Origin: Schleiferiaceae bacterium
GTDB taxonomy: Bacteria > Bacteroidota > Bacteroidia > Flavobacteriales > Schleiferiaceae
Assembly (NCBI GenBank): GCA_018401735.1
Contig: JAGYKI010000013.1
Span: 1-64,000, forward strand
DNA length: 64,000 nt
Direction of reading: 5' to 3'
The translations under genes were made by a program, and so were the position numbers. Below are positions 1 to 8,445 of this stretch, one piece after another. The notes below the pieces were generated by a model that saw nothing but the letters and a program-made list of their open reading frames with translations, ran no database searches and was not told where the DNA came from. How positions within the stretch are numbered: position 1 is the first letter of the stretch; each line of letters begins with the position of its first letter.

Positions 1-154
1 TTAAAGCCTCCTTTTCCCGCTACGAGGAACTTTCTTCCGAGCGCTTTTTTTTTTCGAAGATGGTTACGGAAAACTTTTCCGGATCCAAGAAAGCAGCCAC
101 GGCCATTGCCGCGGGTCCACCACCAATAATAGAAACTGACTTTTTCATTTTCAT
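1..154 (-). CDS. FAD/NAD(P)-dependent oxidoreductase, N-terminal fragment (HI0933/TIGR03862-like), apparent frameshift
   Basis: Only the first part of this gene is in the window. The start ATG directly follows the stop of the rlmA-like gene, with a second in-frame ATG two codons later. The product begins with a beta strand and the dinucleotide-binding motif GGGPAAMAVAAF, followed by FSVTIFE, as in flavoproteins of the HI0933-like superfamily. In that family the next segment normally reads like ALGRKFLVAGKGGFN. That text is present here, but in another reading frame: a run of ten A (positions 54 to 45 on this strand) leaves the main frame one base short and it stops at a TAG a few codons later. 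Either the homopolymer was miscounted by one base, or the gene is disrupted or uses slippage at the A run. Function beyond flavin-dependent oxidoreduction cannot be stated. Confidence 0.6.
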
Positions 155-985
155 CTATTGGCCAAAAATATCAATATTAAAGTCACAGCTCACTGACAAT
201 TCTGTTTTCTTGGTAATATTCTCCAAACGCTCTTCCGCTGTGCTCCAATAATAAGGGGTCATCTTTACAAGTGAGAGCACCTCTTCGGCACTGTGCATTT
301 CTATTCTAAAGCTACTATTCTCGCGGTGTAAATGCCGAAAAGATGCAGACATCTTCTCTAGAATATTGGTTGTATGCGGCCTAAAATTCTCGTAAATCAG
401 CTCGGCGATCTCACGTAAGTGATTGGGAGCTGGACTTACCACTATGGCATAGCCTTGTGCCGATAAAATGCGTTTAAACTCTTCCTCCATTACCGGAGAA
501 AAAACGGAGAGAATAAGGTCTACACTGGCTTTGGCGACAGGTAAATTATAAATAGAACTAACAAAATAGAAATTGTTTTTATACTTTCCTGCAGCATTTT
601 TTACCGCGTATTTAGAAATATCAGTACCCCAAATTTTAGTGTTTAAACCAGGTAGCTCATTGAGGGCTTTTTGAGAATAATAACCTTCGCCACAGCCCGC
701 ATCAAAGGCAATAATGTTCGAGGCGCTAAAAGATAGTTTCGTTTCTACCAGACTTTTAATGCATTCTATAAGAGGATCGTAAAAGCCCAATTCTAAAAAC
801 TCCCTACGGGCGGTAACCATCATTTGATTGTCGCCCGGGTCTTTTGACTTTTTTTGGTTTACTGGCAATAAATTCAAATAACCCTGTTTCGCTAAATCGA
901 AACTATGCTTGTTTTCGCAGACATAAGTTCTCTCTTCGGAGGGAACTAAAGAACCTTGGCAATATGGGCAGATTAAGATGGACAT
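155..985 (-). CDS. rlmA: 23S rRNA (guanine-N1)-methyltransferase, RlmA-like
   Basis: This 276-residue protein begins with a small zinc-binding motif (C6-x2-C9, C23-x3-H27) followed by the segment KQGYLNLLPV and a KDPGDN stretch, which is the N-terminal signature of the RlmA/RrmA family. Residues 94-103 (FDAGCGEGYY) form the SAM-binding loop of a class I methyltransferase. Known members methylate a guanine in the 23S rRNA (G745 or G748 depending on subgroup); which base is modified here cannot be read off. The length matches the family. The ATG at 985 is the first in frame. The gene is followed without spacing by the flavoprotein fragment, so the two are probably cotranscribed. Confidence 0.85.
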   Translation of the reverse strand: MSILICPYCQGSLVPSEERTYVCENKHSFDLAKQGYLNLLPVNQKKSKDPGDNQMMVTARREFLELGFYDPLIECIKSLVETKLSFSASNIIAFDAGCGEGYYSQKALNELPGLNTKIWGTDISKYAVKNAAGKYKNNFYFVSSIYNLPVAKASVDLILSVFSPVMEEEFKRILSAQGYAIVVSPAPNHLREIAELIYENFRPHTTNILEKMSASFRHLHRENSSFRIEMHSAEEVLSLVKMTPYYWSTAEERLENITKKTELSVSCDFNIDIFGQ

Positions 986-1046
986 TTAAATACGCACTTC
1001 GCCTAATCAGTTTTATCGGTTTCAGACCCTAAAATTAGCGCTGCCA

Positions 1047-3740
1047 TTATAAATCATAACGCACCCCAAACAACACATAACGGGGCAAGACATTGTAGGC
1101 AGTGGTAGAAATAAGGTTGGCGCTTAAGGCATCTTCTCTAATAAACTCGGTGTTTAAAATATTGAGACCTTCGATACTATAGAGCCAGGGACTGCCCTTT
1201 TTTTGATATTCTACACTAGCATTTAGAAAATCGAAGCTAGTGCGGGTATCGCTGCCGGGGTTGCCATAATTGCTATAACTGTAATCTACACGGGCGACGA
1301 AATTCTTTAAGAAAACTGCGCTCAACTCTGCGCTAGGCGTATGCGTGGTGAAAACGCTGGCGCTTCGGGCACCGCTGTAATCATTCTGGCGGAAGCTGTA
1401 GTTTAAGTCAAGGTTAGGCCATTTTTTAAAATTAGTTCCAAAACCAAGTTGGTAATTTTGCGTGAAAGTATTGTTGGTGTTTAAAATATCATTCACCGTA
1501 TTTTCTATGGTTAGGTAAGAATACGAAACTCTAAAGTCGGTTTTAAACTTCTTAAACTTTCGCGAGTAGGAACCAAAGCCGGTAATCGTTTCATTATAGC
1601 CAATGGCATTGATGGGTGAAAAAACCTGCTGTAAACCTATATAACGCACCGCGTTATTAATAGGATCTAAGGTGCGAGCATAATTTAAACCCGCAAAAAT
1701 GGTAGTGAAATTAAAGAGATTGAAATCGCGGTAAAACAAGCTTACATTATGCGACCGAGAGTAGTTTAAGCTATCGTTTCCAGTAAATAAACTGTTATAA
1801 CCTCTTAAAATAAAGCCGTTCATAATCTGATTTACATCATTAAACTGGGCCTGCATAGAATATCGTAAATCAATCCCGCGACTGTTACTGATATCGTATT
1901 TTAAAAGGGCATCGGGTAATAAAACCTGATAATCTCTAATACGCTCATCGCCTGCTTGTAAATTGCGTACTTGGTAATAATGCCAATTCGCTCCGGGGCG
2001 GAAGGTGAACTTACCCATTTTGGTTTTGTAGTGAATGCCCGCAAAACCGTCAATCAAGGTGAAGTCTACTGTATTTTGTAAGATGGGATCACTGAAATCA
2101 TTAGAAGAGCCTGGCACTCCTTCACCCATATTATTTTGATAATCTTGGCTACTTAAATTACCGCCCACATTAAATTCGAAGTGATTATTGGCATTCAAAA
2201 CCCAGTAATAACTCGCTCGACCTTCTAAACTTTCGCTATTGGTTAAATTGGTTTGAAGAAGCCTATACATATTGGTATCTACGAAAGTAAAAGGCGAACC
2301 AAAGGGCTGATTTTGAGCCTGCAAAGCCAACAATGGGTCTTGTTGCTTACGCAGATGTTGCGCTTCGAAAGAGAATACATTTTCGCCATTATTAAAGAAC
2401 AGCTCTAAGCTTTGCTGGATTGACCAGGGCTTTTGAGCTTCTTGGGTGCTGAGATTATTACTAAACAAACCAAAATCAGAAGCCAATACGCTTGTGCTTA
2501 ACTGATCGGAAATTTTAAAGAATGCATCGTAGTTTACATACACGCCTTTTTTAGGCTCGTAGGTGGCCGAAAACTTAGCTAAAACAGCCTGAGAATGCTG
2601 GTAATTTTCTGTATTCAAGGTTTCGGTAATACCGTTAGGACTCAAACTATCTAAACCTATGTAGGTACGAGTGGTGGAGTAGGGACTACTGGTTACCGCA
2701 TCATTAGCAATTACAAATCCCGCCAAGGTTAAGTCTTTTCGAGGATTATAACTAAAGTTTGCTGCCCCAAAACGACCGATACCATAGTCGGCGCGATTGT
2801 TCTGTCCTAAGGGAATACCAAGGTCATCTTGCGCAAAATTTAATTGAAAACCAGAGCGACCAGTTAAATTTCTGAAACCGCCGCTAAAACGAAAATAATC
2901 GCGCGCAGTAAAAGCGGCCTTGCCAATATTATTAATGTCACCAATAAGGTTGAAGCTCGCTTTAGGACTGTAGTAAAACGCATTGCCGTGTGCATAATAA
3001 CGCTCGGGGTCACCCACTTTCGCCTCAGCATCACCAAACCAAAGGTTTTTCTTGCCCTCTTTTAGTTTAATATTTAAAGCAATACGATCGTCGGAGCTCA
3101 ATCCTTTTAAAGGTGAAATTTCCTCGTAATTGCGAAGGACCTGAACTTTATCAATCGCATCTGCCGGAAGGTTCTTAACCGCCACTTTGGTGTCGCCGTC
3201 AAAAAACTCCTTGCCTTCAACTAAAATCTTTTCTACCTTTTTGCCTTCAACGGTTACTTGACCATCTTCATCTACCTCAAATCCTGGTAGTTTTTCGAGA
3301 ACATTTTCGAGTTTTCGCTCCTCTCCATTGGTAAAAGCATCGGCCTGGTAGCTGATCGTATCGCCGCTAATTACAATGGGCATTTCTTCAACTACCTCAG
3401 CCTGCTGTAATAAGTTTACATCCGTTTGCAAAACTACCTCGGTAAGACTTTGATCTTTAGACTCCGCCGTTTTAAAGGCCTTTTCATAAGGTTTCAATCC
3501 AAAATAACTAAGCTTTAAGATATAGCTTTCATTGGCCTTTAATTGCAAACGATATTCCCCTTCTGAATTAGTAAATCCATAGGTAGCCATGCTACTATCT
3601 ATGGCATTAAGGACTAAAATATTAGCCATTTCTAGGGGCTGATTTTGGTCGTCCTTAACCTTACCTTTTACGAAAACGCTTTGGGCAGACAAGCTTAGTG
3701 AAATCACACTAAGCAAGCCCGTAACAAATAGATTTTTCAT
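1047..3740 (-). CDS. TonB-dependent-receptor-like outer membrane beta-barrel protein with N-terminal carboxypeptidase-regulatory-like domain
   Basis: The 897-residue product starts with a signal peptide (MKNLFVTGLLSVISLSLSAQ). It is followed by a beta-sandwich domain of the carboxypeptidase-regulatory type (about residues 22-110, starting VFVKGKVKDDQNQPL) and a plug-like region with GKKVEKILVEGKEFF and VQVLRNYEE. The remaining 600 or so residues alternate short polar turns with amphipathic strands rich in N, Y and F, typical of a 22-strand-like outer-membrane barrel, and the C-terminus ends in an aromatic strand (YVLFGVRYDL). This architecture is common in Bacteroidota next to a GLPGLI-family gene, and such a gene lies immediately upstream with a 9-base gap. 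The substrate is unknown. It is not a SusC paired with a SusD, because no susD is adjacent. Confidence 0.8.
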   Translation of the reverse strand: MKNLFVTGLLSVISLSLSAQSVFVKGKVKDDQNQPLEMANILVLNAIDSSMATYGFTNSEGEYRLQLKANESYILKLSYFGLKPYEKAFKTAESKDQSLTEVVLQTDVNLLQQAEVVEEMPIVISGDTISYQADAFTNGEERKLENVLEKLPGFEVDEDGQVTVEGKKVEKILVEGKEFFDGDTKVAVKNLPADAIDKVQVLRNYEEISPLKGLSSDDRIALNIKLKEGKKNLWFGDAEAKVGDPERYYAHGNAFYYSPKASFNLIGDINNIGKAAFTARDYFRFSGGFRNLTGRSGFQLNFAQDDLGIPLGQNNRADYGIGRFGAANFSYNPRKDLTLAGFVIANDAVTSSPYSTTRTYIGLDSLSPNGITETLNTENYQHSQAVLAKFSATYEPKKGVYVNYDAFFKISDQLSTSVLASDFGLFSNNLSTQEAQKPWSIQQSLELFFNNGENVFSFEAQHLRKQQDPLLALQAQNQPFGSPFTFVDTNMYRLLQTNLTNSESLEGRASYYWVLNANNHFEFNVGGNLSSQDYQNNMGEGVPGSSNDFSDPILQNTVDFTLIDGFAGIHYKTKMGKFTFRPGANWHYYQVRNLQAGDERIRDYQVLLPDALLKYDISNSRGIDLRYSMQAQFNDVNQIMNGFILRGYNSLFTGNDSLNYSRSHNVSLFYRDFNLFNFTTIFAGLNYARTLDPINNAVRYIGLQQVFSPINAIGYNETITGFGSYSRKFKKFKTDFRVSYSYLTIENTVNDILNTNNTFTQNYQLGFGTNFKKWPNLDLNYSFRQNDYSGARSASVFTTHTPSAELSAVFLKNFVARVDYSYSNYGNPGSDTRTSFDFLNASVEYQKKGSPWLYSIEGLNILNTEFIREDALSANLISTTAYNVLPRYVLFGVRYDL

Positions 3741-3749
3741 GGAAATAAA

Positions 3750-4577
3750 TTAACCTCCGATACGAATCTCCATGGAACCACGGCCACCGCGACCACCGCG
3801 TGAGCCGCCGTACATTTCGCGCATTTCCTCCATCTTCTCACGACTAATTTTTTCAAACTCAGCCCGAGAAACTTGCTCGCCATTTTCTGGTATTTTTATT
3901 TCTGCTGCTTCGGTAGTACTTATACTCACCTTGGTGCACAAAACGGTGGTTTGCCCATCATAAACTTCCAGTATTAAACCGGGCAAGCCACTGTATTTTC
4001 CTGGACCATGGCTAACCGGAATTTGCATAGAATACCAGGCAACTATTTCTACTGTATCATTAATGATGGTGTCTTTTACTTCCCCATCGATCATCTCCGT
4101 TTTAGAAACCACAAAAACGCGTTCTGCCGTAGCCTTATTACAGATATAATTACCAATGCTTTTGGTTTCTTTACCCAGTTTCCAATCTAAGGTTTCAATG
4201 GAATCTTCTATTAAAAAAAGTTTTCCGAAAAGATCTTGTTCTTGTTTAATGGCAGATTCCTTTAAATTGCGGTAGTAAGTGCCTGAGGCGCCGGTCATCA
4301 TACTTAAAAAGCGCATACCTCCTTGCCCATCTTTCTCCAAAGCCACCACCTCTTCGTAAAGAGATTCGTTGCGATTAAAACTAAGGGTATATTCTTTTTG
4401 CATGGCTTTAGACATGCGTTCTTCAATCCGTTTTTTCTGCTCAGGCGTGATCTCTGCGCTTTCCAGCTTCATCGGTATGGATCCTGCGGTTTTGTAGGTA
4501 GCCACACCGTTAACCTTCTGAGCGCTAAGGCTAAAACTGTTAAAAACAATAACTAAAAATAATAGTAGCTTCTTCAT
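3750..4577 (-). CDS. GLPGLI family secreted protein
   Basis: The name-giving motif SGLPGLILEVYDG is present near residue 205, in a protein of about 275 residues with an N-terminal signal peptide (MKKLLLFLVIVFNSFSLSAQ). The ATG at 4577 places the signal peptide at the very start; an upstream ATG at 4622 would add 15 residues ahead of it and is less likely. The middle contains WKLGKETKSIGNYICNKA, the conserved segment in this family before the motif. The C-terminus is unusual: a Gly/Arg-rich tail (GGSRGGRGGRG). The family is of unknown function and is repeatedly found beside outer-membrane barrels such as the one just downstream, suggesting a periplasmic or envelope partner role. Confidence 0.85.
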   Translation of the reverse strand: MKKLLLFLVIVFNSFSLSAQKVNGVATYKTAGSIPMKLESAEITPEQKKRIEERMSKAMQKEYTLSFNRNESLYEEVVALEKDGQGGMRFLSMMTGASGTYYRNLKESAIKQEQDLFGKLFLIEDSIETLDWKLGKETKSIGNYICNKATAERVFVVSKTEMIDGEVKDTIINDTVEIVAWYSMQIPVSHGPGKYSGLPGLILEVYDGQTTVLCTKVSISTTEAAEIKIPENGEQVSRAEFEKISREKMEEMREMYGGSRGGRGGRGSMEIRIGG

Positions 4578-4697
4578 AAAAAATTGCTTGGTATAGTAAA
4601 AGCAAATATGCTCCAAATACATTTGTGAAATGCTTAGAGTTAAGTTAAAATAAATGGTTTAATTAAAAAGAGAAATTTACCTTAGAAACGAGTTGAA

Positions 4698-5072
4698 TTA
4701 GTCGTTGCCATACTTTTCAAGAATACGCTTTAACTCGTCCACATTAATGGGCTTAGTAAGGTAGTCGGTCATACCTGCATCTAAAAACCTTTCGCGGTCT
4801 CCTTGCATGGTATGAGCGGTAAGCGCAACAATGGGAGGCGCATTATTTGCCAGAGTTTCATTAATTTTTTGGGTAGCCTGAATTCCGCCTAAGACCGGCA
4901 TCTCTATATCCATAAAAACAAGATCATAATGCTTGGAACCCACGGCTTCGACCGCTTCTTCACCGTTTACGGCGAAATCAAGATTCAACTGAATTCTTTT
5001 AAATAAGAGATCGGCCAGCTTGCGATTTATCTCGTTATCCTCTGCCATTAAGAGGCTAAGATTTTGTTTCAT
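4698..5072 (-). CDS. stand-alone response regulator receiver domain (CheY-like)
   Basis: The product of about 124 residues is a single receiver domain. It has the acidic pair E11-D12 (AEDNEINR), the phospho-acceptor D55 in LVFMDIEMP, the switch T85 in VALTAH, and K107 in YLTKPIN. The AEDNEINR opening is typical of receivers from hybrid histidine kinases, not of CheY proper. The ATG at 5072 gives a normal domain start; an upstream ATG at 5093 would only add seven residues. There is no output domain and no kinase in the window, so the partner is unknown. It lies 41 bases downstream of dprA on the same strand and may be cotranscribed with it. Confidence 0.85.
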   Translation of the reverse strand: MKQNLSLLMAEDNEINRKLADLLFKRIQLNLDFAVNGEEAVEAVGSKHYDLVFMDIEMPVLGGIQATQKINETLANNAPPIVALTAHTMQGDRERFLDAGMTDYLTKPINVDELKRILEKYGND

Positions 5073-5113
5073 TTCCCCAGAAATTATAGGCAAAGGTACT
5101 CAAATAAATTTCT

Positions 5114-6226
5114 CTAACCGAGTCTATAACGTTTGCCAGGCATACTCACTAAAAGGCCTTTGAGCTCTAAATTCATTAACTGAACTAGTAATTTACTCAT
5201 TGGTAATTCTAACTTATTCGCCAGCCACTCAATTTCTTTCGGTTGTGAGTCGACTCCGATAGCACTAATTAGATTCTGCTCCTCGGCGCTCATGTCGTCA
5301 AATAGAGGTAGTTGCGCTTGCTGGACCTGTTCTTTCTGTTGCCAGCGCATTATATATTCTATGTCTTTAGCAGACTCTAACAAATTGGCGCGATTACTTT
5401 TAATTAGCAAATTGCAGCCTTCACTAAAGGTATCACGGTAACGGCCAGGCAAGGCAAAAACATCGCGATTATATTGAAAGGCGAGATCGGCAGTAATCAA
5501 AGCACCCCCTTTGCGAGCGGCTTCCACCACAATAACGGCATCGCTCATACCGGCAATAATACGATTTCGTTTGGGGAAGTTTTCTCGATCTGGCTTTGAT
5601 TCACTTAAAAACTCCGTAATAATCGCCCCGCCTTTTTCAAGAATATCCGTTGCAAGGCCTCGATGCAAGGCAGGGTAAACACTATCCAAACCATGAGCTA
5701 CCACCGCAATTGTTTTTAAATTGTGATTAACAGATTCACGGTGGGCAATGGCATCCACTCCATAAGCCAATCCGCTAATTACTTGGGGCTGGAAGGCCTT
5801 TAAATCGGGCATAAAGTCCTCTAAAAAACCCCGCCCATAATTGGTTACTGAGCGCGTTCCTACAATGGCTATGGATCGACTGGGGTTAAGGTTGAGATTC
5901 CCTTTTTGATAGAGAATTACTGGCGCATCAGCACAATGTTTTAGGCGACGAGGAAAACTAGTGTCCTGATAAAAATGCATCAGAAAGGCATTCTTCTCAA
6001 TAAAGCTCATTTCTTTTTCGGCCCTTTTCAGGGGATGCTCAGCTCTTAAGCTTTCACGCACTTTAATGTTTATTCCAGGGATAGCAGCGAGGCCCTTATC
6101 CGTTTCTTTAAAAATAGCCTCGGCCGAGCCAAGGTTATCAATAAGGTTTTTTGCTAAGATCGGACCCACGCCATCGCATAGGCTTAATGCGATACGATAA
6201 AGGGCATCGGGATGGTTTACAGTCAT
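5114..6226 (-). CDS. dprA: DNA-processing protein DprA
   Basis: This 370-residue protein has the DprA/Smf layout. An N-terminal helix-hairpin-helix-like segment (LIDNLGSAEAIFKETDKGLAAIPGI, broken here) precedes the Rossmann-like core with AIVGTRSVTNYGRGF, SGLAYGVDAIAH, FPKRNRIIAGMSDAVIVVEA and GGALITADLA. A C-terminal winged-helix domain follows (about residues 305-370, KEIEWLANKLELPMSKL). DprA binds incoming single-stranded DNA and loads RecA during natural transformation; in non-competent bacteria its role is less clear. Start ATG at 6226. It is divergent from the HU/SPOR gene with a 105-base gap. Confidence 0.93.
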   Translation of the reverse strand: MTVNHPDALYRIALSLCDGVGPILAKNLIDNLGSAEAIFKETDKGLAAIPGINIKVRESLRAEHPLKRAEKEMSFIEKNAFLMHFYQDTSFPRRLKHCADAPVILYQKGNLNLNPSRSIAIVGTRSVTNYGRGFLEDFMPDLKAFQPQVISGLAYGVDAIAHRESVNHNLKTIAVVAHGLDSVYPALHRGLATDILEKGGAIITEFLSESKPDRENFPKRNRIIAGMSDAVIVVEAARKGGALITADLAFQYNRDVFALPGRYRDTFSEGCNLLIKSNRANLLESAKDIEYIMRWQQKEQVQQAQLPLFDDMSAEEQNLISAIGVDSQPKEIEWLANKLELPMSKLLVQLMNLELKGLLVSMPGKRYRLG

Positions 6227-6331
6227 ACAATCAGGTTATTGGTCGCCTAAATATAGCATTTTGTCTAAAACCGCGTATCAATTGGAGCATTTTTGTAACT
6301 TCGCCTTTAGCTTCATTTATCAGAAAAGACC

Positions 6332-7807
6332 GTGCAAAGTACTATTGACCAACATTTAGGGAATTTATTATACTATCACGAATGCGTTGTAGTGCCCAAT
6401 TTTGGGGCTTTCTTAACGCGTTACTTCCCTGCGGAGATCAATTCAGCAACGCATATGATGCGCCCCCCTTCAAAACGGGTAGCCTTTAATGCTCGGGTAA
6501 ATGAAAATGATGGATTGTTAGCAAAACACATTGCAACCGTTGATGGAGTTAGCTACGAAAAAGCCATAGAAAGCATCGAGATATCTGTTCGCAGTTGGAA
6601 AAAAGTCTTACGCGCTGGCAAAAAAGTTAATCTAATCGGAATTGGTAGGCTTTACATGGATAGTATGGGTAAACTTCAGTTTAACCCAGCCCATGATATA
6701 AACTATGACCTTCACTCATACGGTCTCAACATTTTTAGAGCAAATGCAATGGAGAGAGAGGCAGAGATCAAAAAGTCGGTAAATAAAGCGATTGAAAAAC
6801 ATCAAGGTAAAAAAGTCACTAACAGAGTAACATCTGCTGCCAAAGGAACTAAAGATCCCTCAAAAACCAATTGGCTAAAGTGGGTGGCCACCTTAGGCCC
6901 AGTAGCGGCTCTGCTTATTGTGGGTAGTTATTATTATACCCAAGAAAGAGAAACCTTTAATAATGTGTCTGGCTTTGTGCTCGATATTTTCGAAACCAAT
7001 AAACCAGCAGATGAATATAGTGATGAAGCCAGCCGTGAGGAGTCTTCGAGCCTAAGCTTTGAAGAAGCTGAAAAGCTCAATAAGAATTTTGGCCCTGAAG
7101 ATGATATTCTAAGTGAAGTTAAAACAGAAAGTTCAGTAGACGAAAGCCCTCAAAATGCTGAAGAGCCTGTTATTACTAAAATTGCAGCCGAGTCAATTGA
7201 AGAAGCGATAATTGAAACCAACAGTACAGCAGTAGAGCCTGTTGAGCCTGCGGTAGTAAAAATAAGTGAACCTATTACTGAGCATCCCAGTGAGGAAACA
7301 AAGGTTACAACCGAGTCTCCTGTTAATTACGATTATAACGCTTTTGCCGAGAAACCTCTTTATAATGTTAAAAAACGACCAGACTCTCTGTCTCGTGATA
7401 ACTATCAAGAGACGGAAAGAGGCAACCCTTACTCTAGCTTAAATCAAAGAAAGCTAAATAGCCAAAAACAAAGCAGCGCTGAAACTCGTAGCACGATGCC
7501 CAAGGTTGAGGCCCCAGCAACTACTAAAATAGAAAGCCCCGAAAACGTTAGGCCCGTTACTAGTGCGGCAAGCCTCCCGGTTGAAGCGGGTAGCTTCCAA
7601 ATTATTGTTGGCGCATTTTCGGATGCCAACAATGCACGTAGCTATGTCTCTCAGCTACAAGCGCAAGGTTTCGATGCTTATATAAGCGAAAGTAGTCGAT
7701 TAAATCGTGTTGCTATTGGTTCCTTCCCAAGTGCGGATGCGGCTAGCGAAAGCTTAACAAAAATTAAACGTGAAGTGGCAGCGGGAGCATGGCTTAACGC
7801 ATTATAA
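6332..7807 (+). CDS. HU-CCDC81 domain and SPOR domain membrane protein
   Basis: The 491-residue product begins with the bacterial HU-CCDC81 tandem (about residues 1-65, with VVPNFGAFLTRY, and 70-135, with IGIGRLYMD). A single transmembrane helix follows at about 184-203, then a long acidic, Ser/Glu/Pro-rich linker, and a C-terminal SPOR domain (about 412-491, GSFQIIVGAFSDANNARSY). SPOR domains bind denuded peptidoglycan at division sites. The HU-like part would face the cytoplasm and the SPOR part the periplasm, so the protein could link the nucleoid side to the septal wall; that role is inference. The start is a GTG at 6332; no ATG lies near it that keeps the HU-CCDC81 N-terminus. Confidence 0.8.
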   Translation: MQSTIDQHLGNLLYYHECVVVPNFGAFLTRYFPAEINSATHMMRPPSKRVAFNARVNENDGLLAKHIATVDGVSYEKAIESIEISVRSWKKVLRAGKKVNLIGIGRLYMDSMGKLQFNPAHDINYDLHSYGLNIFRANAMEREAEIKKSVNKAIEKHQGKKVTNRVTSAAKGTKDPSKTNWLKWVATLGPVAALLIVGSYYYTQERETFNNVSGFVLDIFETNKPADEYSDEASREESSSLSFEEAEKLNKNFGPEDDILSEVKTESSVDESPQNAEEPVITKIAAESIEEAIIETNSTAVEPVEPAVVKISEPITEHPSEETKVTTESPVNYDYNAFAEKPLYNVKKRPDSLSRDNYQETERGNPYSSLNQRKLNSQKQSSAETRSTMPKVEAPATTKIESPENVRPVTSAASLPVEAGSFQIIVGAFSDANNARSYVSQLQAQGFDAYISESSRLNRVAIGSFPSADAASESLTKIKREVAAGAWLNAL

Positions 7808-7834
7808 TGACGTAGCTTTGCCGAAAATTTGGCA

Positions 7835-8374
7835 ATGAAAGCAAAAACTCCTTCTGATTCACTTACGATAATGACCGAAATCGTTCTTCCGAACGATACC
7901 AATAACCTTAAAAATCTTTTTGGAGGCCAGCTTTTAAGTTGGATGGATCGCTGTGCCGCCATTGCTGCTCATCGCCATTGTCGTCGTATTGTCGTAACTG
8001 CCTCTGTAAACAATGTTTCCTTTAATCAAGCTATTCCTCAAGGAGCTATCGTAACTTTAGAAGCCAAAGTATCACGGGCGTTTAGCTCAAGCATGGAGGT
8101 ATTTGTTGATGTCTTTATCGAGGACCAAACTATTGCAGGAAAGAAGTCTAAAGCGAATGAAGCTATCTACACTTTTGTAGCGGTTGACCAATTAGGCAAC
8201 CCGATTAACATTCCGCAAATTGAACCTGAAACGAAGATTGAAAAGGACCGTTACGAAGGTGCGATGCGACGCAGACAACTGGCCCTTATTCTTTCTGGCA
8301 AGATGGATCCCTCTGAGGCCACCGAACTAAAAAAGCTCTTTTTAGGGGAAGATTCTGAGAAAAAGGGTTCTTAA
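7835..8374 (+). CDS. acyl-CoA thioesterase (YciA/BACH hotdog family)
   Basis: A 179-residue single hotdog-fold protein. The segment NLFGGQLLSWMDRCAAIAAHRH matches the active-site helix region of YciA-type acyl-CoA hydrolases (given here in pieces: N-x2-GG-x-LLSWMD and AAHRH). The later text VTLEAKVSRAFSSSMEV fits the core strand. The C-terminal 40 residues are charged and probably helical. I chose the ATG at 7835; the TTG two codons earlier would add only two residues. A TAGCTTTG box (7813-7820) just upstream resembles a Bacteroidota -7 element and would leave a very short leader. Substrate chain length cannot be inferred. Confidence 0.85.
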   Translation: MKAKTPSDSLTIMTEIVLPNDTNNLKNLFGGQLLSWMDRCAAIAAHRHCRRIVVTASVNNVSFNQAIPQGAIVTLEAKVSRAFSSSMEVFVDVFIEDQTIAGKKSKANEAIYTFVAVDQLGNPINIPQIEPETKIEKDRYEGAMRRRQLALILSGKMDPSEATELKKLFLGEDSEKKGS

Positions 8375-8403
8375 AAAACTAATAGCAACTAAGAAGTTTA
8401 CCA

Positions 8404-8445
8404 AATTTATAAGGGGCCTGAGGCTTAACTTTAGGTCGAACTCAC
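8404..8445 (-). repeat. dispersed 3'-end repeat, copy A
   Basis: On the minus strand this copy reads GTGAGTTCGACC, then TAAAGTTAAGCCTCAGG, then CCCCTTATAAATT. It matches the copy at the end of dxs with a few changes. The TGA inside GTGAGTTC is the stop codon of the DUF6427-like gene at 8442. Confidence 0.65.
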
